30,845 nt of DNA from CAYOBW01 sp964402115 (lineage in GTDB: Bacteria > Verrucomicrobiota > Kiritimatiellia > UBA8416 > CAYOBW01): positions 1 through 30,845 of the forward strand of contig CAYOBW010000057.1 in NCBI GenBank assembly GCA_964402115.1, read 5' to 3'. The notes below the pieces were generated by a model. That model searched no databases and had not been told where the DNA came from. It saw nothing but the letters and a program-made list of their open reading frames with translations. This document shows positions 23,184-29,784 of the stretch, piece after piece. The position numbers and the translations under genes are program-made. Within the stretch, counting starts at the first letter, position 1; each line of letters starts with the position of its first letter.

Positions 23184-25355
23184 CTAACGGAGGATGATCA
23201 GCGTCCCCGTGCGGGGCTTTGGCACGACATAGGGGAAGAACGCGAAGCTGAAGGCCTCCTCGTCGGGGCGCGCCAGCTCCTGCAGGGTGGCGCCGGCCAG
23301 GTCGCGGGTCTGGATGCACCAGCCGTCGCCCTCCGCTGCATACGTGACGATGTTGTCCGCATTGTAGTCGTCCCCTCCTTCCGGGCTGACGAGCAGCGTG
23401 CCGCTGGACGGCGTGTGGCCGGGGATAGCGAGGAGATACTCCCCGCTCGTGCGCTTCGCGACGGTAAACGCCCCGGACGCCAGTTGGGCCTGCGCGTCGT
23501 TCCGAATCCGCCCGTGGACGCAATGCCGCAGTCCGACCGGCAAATACACGAACGTCACGCAATCCGGCTCGTAGCTGGCGCCGTTTACGCCGTTGTCGTG
23601 CACGAAGAGCTGGAACGTGCCGTTCGTGGCGGCGCGCGACAGGGCATAGTTGTCTTCGTTCTGGGCGCCGCACACCAGCAGCACGCCGTCGGTCCGGCTG
23701 TTGACGCCGGGCAGGCTGAGCACGCTGCGTCCGCCTCCCAGGTCCACGAATTCCCGTCCCAGGCCGATCCCGGGGCTGCCGTAGAACGTGGTGATGGCGC
23801 CCTGGTTCGTCGTGTTGTAGGCCGCTCCGCCGCGCCAGCCCTCGTGAAAGGGGAAGTACGCGAAGGCGACGTCCATGTTGTACTCGGAACCGGAGGTCAC
23901 GCCGCCGCCCGAGGTCGCGTTGATCGCGACAAAGAAGCCGCGGCCGTTGACGCAGCTTGACGCGGTCGCGCTGTTCTCGCCCGCCGCATCGCCCGCGGCC
24001 GAGTTGTCGCGGCGGTTCTGGCGGACGCAGGCGATCAGGACGCCGTTGGTGGGCTCGTACGCCGGGCAGAAATCCAGTTCGACGTCGCCGCGGTTGGCGG
24101 TGAAGAGCCGCAGCGGTCCGTTGCTGTGCGTCACGCTCACGCCGACCGAAGGAGCCGGGCTGTAGGAGCCCTCGTTCGAGGTCGTGAACTGTGTCATGGC
24201 GAGCTGCCCGTGGCGGAACGTGTGCGCGGGCGCCGGCAACGGTTCGCCGGGGCCGAAGGGGATGAACGCGAAGCTGAACACGTCCTCCGTGTCCGGCAGT
24301 TGCTCGAGTGCCGCGCCCGGCAGGTCGCGGCTCTCGATGACCCAGTGCGTGCTCTCCGGCGCGTACGAGACGATGTTGTCGGTGTTGTTGCTGTCGCCGC
24401 CGGCCGGGGTGACGACGAGTGTGCCCGTGGCGGGACTGTGCCCCGCGATGTGCAGGCTGTACGTGCCGTAGCCCGTACTCGTCGCCGTTACGCCCGCGCC
24501 GCCGCCGGCCAGGGCGCCGTTGCCGCGCACGCGGCCGGCTACGACGTCAGGGCGGGTGAACGGCACGTAGACGAAGCCCACATTGGCCTGCTTGCCGACA
24601 AGCCCGTCCGCGCCATTGTTGCGAGTGTAGATCGTGAAGCTGCCGTTCGTGTGCGCCTGGGTCAGGGCGTAAACGCCCTCGTTGGCGCTCGCGCAGGCCA
24701 GCAGCACGCCGGCCTGGTCGTTCGTCACACCCGGGATCGTCACGTCGTAGACGCCGTTGCTGTGGACCGCGATGGCGGCGTCGAGGCGCAGGTTGGCGGA
24801 CGCCACGAGGCCCGTGCCGGCGCCGTCGTCGGTGGCGTAGACCGCGGCCGCGGTCCAGCCGTCGGCGAGCGGGAAGTAGGCCACCGCCGTGTTCATGTTG
24901 AACTCCGACCCCGCCGCCAAGGCCCCGCCGCCCGCCGTGGAGACGGCAACGAAGAAGCAGGATGTGTCGGCATAGCGGGCCACGGACGCGGTTGCGCGAT
25001 TGCCCCCGGCGGGCGAATCGCCCGTCCAGCCGTTGTCGCGCTGCAGCTCGGCGGCGCACGCGATGAGCACGCCCGCTCGCGGTTCGAGCTCGGGACCGCA
25101 ATCGAGGTCATAGTCGCCGCGATTGGCGGCAAACACGGTCAGCGTGGCCGTGGCGCGGGGCGTCTCGACGCGAGCCGCGGGGGTCAGCGAACCGTAGCCG
25201 TTGTTGGTGCGGTTCAGTTGTCTGACCTCCAGGATCCCGTGCGAGAGGCCTCCCCAGGCCACCGGCATCGCCGTCAGCAGGGCCCCCGCCCACAGGATGT
25301 GCAGCCCCCGCGCGCCGGTGTTGTTGCGGCTTCCGTCGTACCTGTGCTTGTCCAT
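23184..25355 (-). CDS. secreted protein of two tandem three-unit beta modules, first gene of the cluster
   Basis: A 723-residue exported protein of unknown function, the same architecture as the 703-residue paralogue downstream. The signal peptide has a long basic N-region and a hydrophobic core at residues about 18-34 (LHILWAGALLTAMPVAW). Modules lie at residues about 38-368 and 380-723 with a Pro/Glu linker between. Both keep NRGD, GVLIAC followed by RDN, FFVAV or FFVAI, NMNTAVAYFPL or NMDVAFAYFPF, IPGV or LPGV with GVLLAC or GVLLVC, a GADG or GVNG turn, DNIVSYAP or DNIVTYAA, ESRDLPG or QTRDLAG, and FSFAFIPF or FSFAFFPY. The tail is GTLIILR. ATG 25355 is supported by AAGGAG (25364-25369) with an 8-base spacer. 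It heads the minus-strand run to 16436, so it is likely the first cistron. Confidence 0.85.
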   Translation of the reverse strand: MDKHRYDGSRNNTGARGLHILWAGALLTAMPVAWGGLSHGILEVRQLNRTNNGYGSLTPAARVETPRATATLTVFAANRGDYDLDCGPELEPRAGVLIACAAELQRDNGWTGDSPAGGNRATASVARYADTSCFFVAVSTAGGGALAAGSEFNMNTAVAYFPLADGWTAAAVYATDDGAGTGLVASANLRLDAAIAVHSNGVYDVTIPGVTNDQAGVLLACASANEGVYALTQAHTNGSFTIYTRNNGADGLVGKQANVGFVYVPFTRPDVVAGRVRGNGALAGGGAGVTATSTGYGTYSLHIAGHSPATGTLVVTPAGGDSNNTDNIVSYAPESTHWVIESRDLPGAALEQLPDTEDVFSFAFIPFGPGEPLPAPAHTFRHGQLAMTQFTTSNEGSYSPAPSVGVSVTHSNGPLRLFTANRGDVELDFCPAYEPTNGVLIACVRQNRRDNSAAGDAAGENSATASSCVNGRGFFVAINATSGGGVTSGSEYNMDVAFAYFPFHEGWRGGAAYNTTNQGAITTFYGSPGIGLGREFVDLGGGRSVLSLPGVNSRTDGVLLVCGAQNEDNYALSRAATNGTFQLFVHDNGVNGASYEPDCVTFVYLPVGLRHCVHGRIRNDAQAQLASGAFTVAKRTSGEYLLAIPGHTPSSGTLLVSPEGGDDYNADNIVTYAAEGDGWCIQTRDLAGATLQELARPDEEAFSFAFFPYVVPKPRTGTLIILR
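23187..24218 (-). repeat. beta module, second copy in the cluster-leading protein
   Basis: Protein-level repeat, residues about 380-723. Unit 1 to about 515 (NRGDVEL, GVLIACVRQNRRDN, AFAYFPFHEGW). Unit 2 to about 616 (SVLSLPGVN, NEDNYALS, HDNGVNG, VTFVYLPV, HGRI). Unit 3 to the tail (GEYLLAIPGHTPSSGTLLVS, DNIVTYAA, FSFAFFPY). Confidence 0.8.
24252..25244 (-). repeat. beta module, first copy in the cluster-leading protein
   Basis: Protein-level repeat, residues about 38-368. Unit 1 to about 172 (NRGDYDL, GVLIACAAE, AVAYFPLADGW). Unit 2 to about 274 (GVYDVTIPGV, GVLLACASANEGVYAL, VGFVYVPF). Unit 3 to 368 (GTYSLHIAGHSPATGTLVV, DNIVSYAP, ESRDLPG, FSFAFIPF). Confidence 0.8.
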
Positions 25356-25649
25356 GGTTCCAGCTCCTTGTCTGCGCGGCGTGTTGGAGATCGCCTGCTT
25401 TGCGGGGCCTCTCCCCGCGCGGACCTATTCAACCGGGCGCCGATGGGGATCCGGTGACCGTGCCGTTAGGAGTTGGTGAAAGGCCGCGGCGCGCGGCTCC
25501 GGACGGCACGCCCGGCGGCGGCGAACGCCTCCGGCGCTGGCCTGGCAATCCGCGCCGGACGGGCTCTAGCCAGCTTCTAACGCGCTCCTCACACGGCGCG
25601 CACGGGCGGCGGGCAGACTGCTTACAGACAACGGGAAGAGGCTGGCCAC
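25356..25649. promoter_or_regulatory. divergent gap between the secreted-protein cluster and the PHP-glycosyltransferase gene
   Basis: This 294-base region must start both transcripts. It holds the AAGGAG of the minus-strand gene at 25364-25369 and a hairpin with 6-bp arms (GCGGGG 25402-25407, CCCCGC 25413-25418, 5-base loop) that would fall in the minus-strand leader. An AAGAGG lies upstream of the plus-strand start. No clear -35/-10 pair and no coding frame were found. Confidence 0.4.
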
Positions 25650-28031
25650 ATGAAAGCGGATCTCCACCTGCACAGCAAATACTCGGACCGACCGACGGAA
25701 TGGTTCCTGCGGCGCATCGGCGCGCCGGAGTGCTTCTCCGAGCCCGAGCGGCTGTACACGCTCTGCCGGGCCCGGGGCATGGACGTCTTCACGCTGACGG
25801 ACCACAACCGCATTGACGGGGCCCTGGCCGTTGCGCATCTTCCGGACACGTTCGTTTCAGCGGAACTGACAACCTACTTCCCGGAGGATGGCTGCAAGAT
25901 CCACTGCCTGGTCTACGCTATCACGGAGGCGCAGTTTGCCGAGCTGCAGGCCGCGCGCGAGAACATCTACGAGCTGCAACGCTACCTGCGGGAGCAGGCC
26001 ATCCTGCACGCCATCGCGCACCCGCTCTTCCGGGTGAACGACCGCCTGACGGTCGCGCATCTCGAGAAGCTGCTGGTGCTGTTCGAACGCTTCGAGCTGC
26101 TGAACGGCACGCGCCATGCGCGGGCGGGGGAGCTGGCACGGTCGGTCATGAGCCACCTGACCCCCGAGCTCATGGCCGATCTCGCCACCCGGCACAACCT
26201 CGAGCCGGCGGGTGCCACGCCCTGGGTTAAGCGTTTCATCGGCGGCAGCGACGATCACGGCGGCGTCTACCCCGCCTCGGCGTACACGGAGACGCCCGCG
26301 GGAGCCGGCGCGCAGGCCTTCCTCGCGCACCTGCGCGCGGGTCGGCACGCGCCGGCCGGCGTGTCGGGGAACAGCGTGCGGTTGGCGCACAGCCTCTACC
26401 ACATTGCCTACAATTACTACCGCAGTCGCTTCCTGCCCAAAGGCGGTTCCTCGCCGCTCGCCGACATTCTGCTCCGCGTGCTGGACGGCGCGCAGAGCGC
26501 CGAGCCGCCGCGTAGCCGGCTGCTGGGTTGGGCCGCGCGGTTGGTTCGCCGGCGCCGCCTGAAGCGGCTGAGCCCCGCCGAGCGCCTGCTGGTCGAGGAG
26601 TTCGTGCGCCTGCGCGAGCGCGCCGCGCCCTCCGGCAACGAGCCCGTCCCCGGCGGCCCGGGGGCGCCCGGCGGCGAACGCGACGGCTTTGCCCTGGCGT
26701 GTCGCATCAGCCAGGGCCTGGGCTATGCGTTCGTCCGCCAGCTGGCCGGGCACGTCGCGGAGGGGCGCATCGTGGATGGCTTGCAGTCGCTGGCAGCGCT
26801 GGGCGCCGTGCTGATGGGCGTGGCCCCCTATTTCACGGCGTTTGGGATGCAGCACAAGGACGAGCGCTTTCTGCAAACCGTGGCCGACCGTTTTCCAGCC
26901 GCCGCGCCGCAGCGCTTGCGCAGCGACCGGCGGGCGTGGCTCACGGACACCTTCCAGGACGTGAATGGGGTCGCCCACACGATCCGCACGCTGGGCGCCC
27001 TGGCCCGGCGCGCGGGCCGGCCGTTGACGGTCATGACCTGCCTCGCAACGCCGCCCGCGGAGGCGGCGCTCGACCTCGTGAACTTCCAGCCCCTCGGCGA
27101 GTTCGCGCTGCCGGAGTACGAGGCTCAACAAATGGCTTTTCCGCCCTTTCTGGAGGTGGTTGAGCACCTCGAACGCACCGGCGTGTACGAAGTCATCCTC
27201 TCCACCCCCGGCCCGATGGGGTTGACGGGGCTGCTGGCCGCGCGACTGCTCGGCCTGCGCACCGTGGGCATCTACCACACGGACTTCCCGAAATACGTCG
27301 CCTGCCTGACGCAGGACGAACAGTTGTCGCAGGCCACCTGGCGCTACATGCAGTGGTTCTACGGGCAGTTGGATATGGTGTACGTGCCGAGCGCCTGCTA
27401 CCGGCGCGAGCTGCTGGACCGGGGCTTTGCCGAGTCGCGCCTGCGGGTGCTGCCGCGGGGCGTGGACCTGGAGCGTTTCTCGCCTGCGCGACGCGACCTC
27501 CGCTTCTGGGAGCGCTTTGGCATGAACGGCAACGCGAAGCTGCTCTACGTCGGGCGGGTGTCGCGCGAGAAGAACGTGCACCTCCTGCTCGATGCGTTTC
27601 GGCTGGTCCGGGCGGCGGAGCCGAACGTGGACCTCGTCATCGTGGGGGACGGCCCGGAGCGGTCCGCGCTCGAAGCCCAGGCGGGCGACGCCCACGTGGT
27701 GTTCACCGGCGTGTTGCGGGGGGACGACCTCGCCAGGGCCTATGCCGGCGCGGATCTCTTCGTCTTCCCCAGCACCACCGACACGTTCGGCAACGTCGTC
27801 CTGGAGGCCCACGCCTCGGGGCTGCCGGCCGTGGTCTCCACGGAGGGCGGACCGGCGGAACTGGTGGGGCGGCACGGGGCGGGGGTCGCCGTGGGGGTGC
27901 GCGCGGCGGCCGACTTCGGCGCCGCGATCTGCGCGCTGCTGCGCGATCCGGCGCGCCGCGCCGAAATGGCCCGCCGGGCCCTCGAAACGGCAAGGGAGCA
28001 CAGTTGGGAACGCGTCCTCGAACAGTTCTGA
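25650..28031 (+). CDS. PHP-domain / GT4-type glycosyltransferase fusion protein
   Basis: A 793-residue cytoplasmic two-domain protein. Residues about 1-255 are a PHP domain with its metal ligands: DLHLHSKYSD (His6, His8), TLTDHN, SAELTTYFPEDGCKIH, AHPLF and GGSDDHGG. Residues about 260-420 form a helical linker. From about 430 to the end is a GT-B glycosyltransferase of the GT4 kind: VAHTIRTLGALARRAGRP (acceptor-binding N-lobe), GIYHTDFPKYV, YVPSACYRRELLDRGF, LPRGVDLERF, LYVGRVSREKNVHLLLDAF, IVGDGPER, and the E-x7-E region FPSTTDTFGNVVLEAHASGL with GGPAELV. It probably transfers a sugar from a nucleotide donor to a lipid or polysaccharide acceptor, while the PHP part may hydrolyse a phosphoester in the same pathway (inference). 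An AAGAGG precedes ATG 25650 at workable spacing. Followed 32 bases later by an unrecognised protein, likely in one operon. Confidence 0.9.
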   Translation: MKADLHLHSKYSDRPTEWFLRRIGAPECFSEPERLYTLCRARGMDVFTLTDHNRIDGALAVAHLPDTFVSAELTTYFPEDGCKIHCLVYAITEAQFAELQAARENIYELQRYLREQAILHAIAHPLFRVNDRLTVAHLEKLLVLFERFELLNGTRHARAGELARSVMSHLTPELMADLATRHNLEPAGATPWVKRFIGGSDDHGGVYPASAYTETPAGAGAQAFLAHLRAGRHAPAGVSGNSVRLAHSLYHIAYNYYRSRFLPKGGSSPLADILLRVLDGAQSAEPPRSRLLGWAARLVRRRRLKRLSPAERLLVEEFVRLRERAAPSGNEPVPGGPGAPGGERDGFALACRISQGLGYAFVRQLAGHVAEGRIVDGLQSLAALGAVLMGVAPYFTAFGMQHKDERFLQTVADRFPAAAPQRLRSDRRAWLTDTFQDVNGVAHTIRTLGALARRAGRPLTVMTCLATPPAEAALDLVNFQPLGEFALPEYEAQQMAFPPFLEVVEHLERTGVYEVILSTPGPMGLTGLLAARLLGLRTVGIYHTDFPKYVACLTQDEQLSQATWRYMQWFYGQLDMVYVPSACYRRELLDRGFAESRLRVLPRGVDLERFSPARRDLRFWERFGMNGNAKLLYVGRVSREKNVHLLLDAFRLVRAAEPNVDLVIVGDGPERSALEAQAGDAHVVFTGVLRGDDLARAYAGADLFVFPSTTDTFGNVVLEAHASGLPAVVSTEGGPAELVGRHGAGVAVGVRAAADFGAAICALLRDPARRAEMARRALETAREHSWERVLEQF

Positions 28032-28063
28032 ATGACGCCACGGCGCCGAACGGCCGGCTCTTC

Positions 28064-29767
28064 ATGATTGACGGCATCGGGCCGTTCTTCATCGAACACC
28101 CCGGACGCAAGATCAACTGGTCCAAGATCCCCTTCGAGCACCTGGAGCAGGATGGCTGCGTGAACGAGCCGCGCCTGCACCGCATCCGGCACGCCTTCGC
28201 GGAGTTCACGGAGGCCGTGGCGCCGCTGGGCTTCAACGCGGTCTCGCTGGACGATCTCGCCCACCTGACGGATCACGTCGCTTACTCGCCGCTGCTGCGC
28301 CGGCGGATCGAGACCTACCAGCGCGAGTTCGATGCGCTGTTCGGCCTGGCCGTGCGCGCCGGCCTGGCGCCCTACGTCACCACCGATATCGCCTTCTTCA
28401 ACCGCGACCTCGAACTCGCGCTGGGCGACGACCAGGAGAGCATCGTGCGCTTCCTGGCGGCCGCCGCGGAGCGGCTGTTCAAACGCTTTCCCGCCGTGCG
28501 GGGCCTCATCGTGCGCCTGGGCGAGTCGGATGGCGTGGATGTCCGCAGCGATTTCCGGAGCCGGCTGACCATCCGCACGCCCGTGGACGCGCGGCGCTAC
28601 CTGCGCGCGCTGCTCACCGTTTGCGAGCAGGCGGGCCGCGAGCTGATCGTGCGCACGTGGAGCATCGGCGCCTACCCGATCGGGGACCTGATGTGGAACC
28701 CCGAGACCTACCGCGCGACCTTCGACGGACTGGACAGCCCGCGCCTCATCGTCTCCATGAAATACGGGGAGACCGATTTCTTCCGCTACGTGCCGCTGGC
28801 GCCGCATTTCCTCCAGGACCGCCGCCATCGCAAGCTGCTGGAACTGCAGGCGCGGCGCGAATACGAAGGGTTCGGCGCGTTCCCTTCGTTCGTGGGCGGA
28901 GAGTACGCGCGCTACCTGCGCCAGTTGCGCCAGGCGTCGGACCTCGCCGGGGTGTGGGTCTGGTGTCAGACCGGCGGCTGGACGGCGGCGCGGCAGGTGA
29001 CCTTCGTGAAGGACTCGTCGCTCTGGAACGAGATCAACACGGCGGTGGCGGTCCGGTTGGCGCGGGACGGCGGGACGGTCCGAGCGGCGGTGGAGACCTT
29101 CTGCCGCGAGCGGCTGCCCGGGCGCGACCCGCGGAAACTGCGCCAACTGCTCCGGCTCTCCTCGTTCGTCGTGCGCGAGCTCTGGTACGTCGACGACTTC
29201 GCGCGCCGGGCCGTGTACTTCCGGCGGCTGCGGCTGCCGCCCCAGATCACCGTCTTCTGGGACACGATCCTGATCACCGACACCGTGCGCAGCCTGCTCC
29301 GCCACTTCGTGCGCGATGGCCGCGCCAAGATCGGGCAGGGCTACGCGGCCCTGGCGCGCATTCGCGACATGCAGGCGCTGGCCGGGGAATTGGCGTTGCC
29401 CGCGGAGGGGCTGGAGTTCCAGTACCGCACGTTCGAGATCCTGGCCGTCGCCAGGGAGTACTACTTCGGCCGGCCAAGCCCCGCCGTGGTGGCGCGCCTG
29501 CGGGCGCTGGCCGCGGCCTATCGGCGCGACTGCCCGGGGCACCTGCGCGTGGTCATTGGCCTGCCGACGCTGGGCGAGCGCCGGTTTCTGCTGCGCCTGG
29601 GCTTGACGCTGCTGTTTCGCTCGCGCGGGCGCTACCGGCTCGCCGACCGCCTGCTCCTGCTACGCGTGCCGGCGCTGGTGCGCCTGGCGCTGACGCGCTG
29701 GTCCGCGCGGCGCCTGCCCGATGTCGCCACCGGCCAGGGCATGACGATCGGCCACTTCTGGCGCTGA
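28064..29767 (+). CDS. unrecognised large enzyme-like protein (possible TIM-barrel glycoside hydrolase) coupled to the PHP-GT gene
   Basis: A 567-residue protein without signal peptide. I do not recognise a named family. It starts IDGIGPFFIEHPGRKINWSK, and alternating strand-helix segments with acidic strand ends follow in a way that suggests a (beta/alpha) barrel: FNAVSLDDLAHL, PYVTTDIAFF, GLIVRLGESDGVDV, LIVRTWSIGAYPIGDLMW, LIVSMKYGETDFF and GVWVWCQTGGW. The glutamates in GESDG and KYGETDF are candidate acid/base residues. These patterns recall alpha-glucuronidase-like or other glycan-processing barrels, but that is only a resemblance. The C-terminal 200 residues are helical and Arg-rich. 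ATG 28064 is chosen because the conserved-looking sequence starts there; the frame continues upstream inside the PHP-GT gene, where it reads as shadow sequence, and no Shine-Dalgarno is visible. A job in the same glycan pathway is inferred from the 32-base spacing. Confidence 0.7.
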   Translation: MIDGIGPFFIEHPGRKINWSKIPFEHLEQDGCVNEPRLHRIRHAFAEFTEAVAPLGFNAVSLDDLAHLTDHVAYSPLLRRRIETYQREFDALFGLAVRAGLAPYVTTDIAFFNRDLELALGDDQESIVRFLAAAAERLFKRFPAVRGLIVRLGESDGVDVRSDFRSRLTIRTPVDARRYLRALLTVCEQAGRELIVRTWSIGAYPIGDLMWNPETYRATFDGLDSPRLIVSMKYGETDFFRYVPLAPHFLQDRRHRKLLELQARREYEGFGAFPSFVGGEYARYLRQLRQASDLAGVWVWCQTGGWTAARQVTFVKDSSLWNEINTAVAVRLARDGGTVRAAVETFCRERLPGRDPRKLRQLLRLSSFVVRELWYVDDFARRAVYFRRLRLPPQITVFWDTILITDTVRSLLRHFVRDGRAKIGQGYAALARIRDMQALAGELALPAEGLEFQYRTFEILAVAREYYFGRPSPAVVARLRALAAAYRRDCPGHLRVVIGLPTLGERRFLLRLGLTLLFRSRGRYRLADRLLLLRVPALVRLALTRWSARRLPDVATGQGMTIGHFWR

Positions 29768-29784
29768 TCGGCCGCCCCGCAACC

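Noticed and set aside
20500..23187. Very long open frame (895 codons) on the plus strand opposite the FN3-module gene; similar ones at 4336-6981 (-), 1079-3190 (+), 15869-18409 (+) and 8973-11315 (-)
   Set aside because: Their translations are Arg/Gly/Val/His-rich without domain motifs, and they lie antisense to genes with recognisable signal peptides, Shine-Dalgarno sites and motifs. High GC in third codon positions removes stop codons from the opposite strand.
16439..25244. Conserved RGD tripeptide (NRGD) in the module as an integrin-binding motif
   Set aside because: In the more diverged copies the same position reads NLGD or NAGD, so the conserved element is N-x-G-D, most likely a structural turn. 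No evidence of a eukaryotic host interaction.
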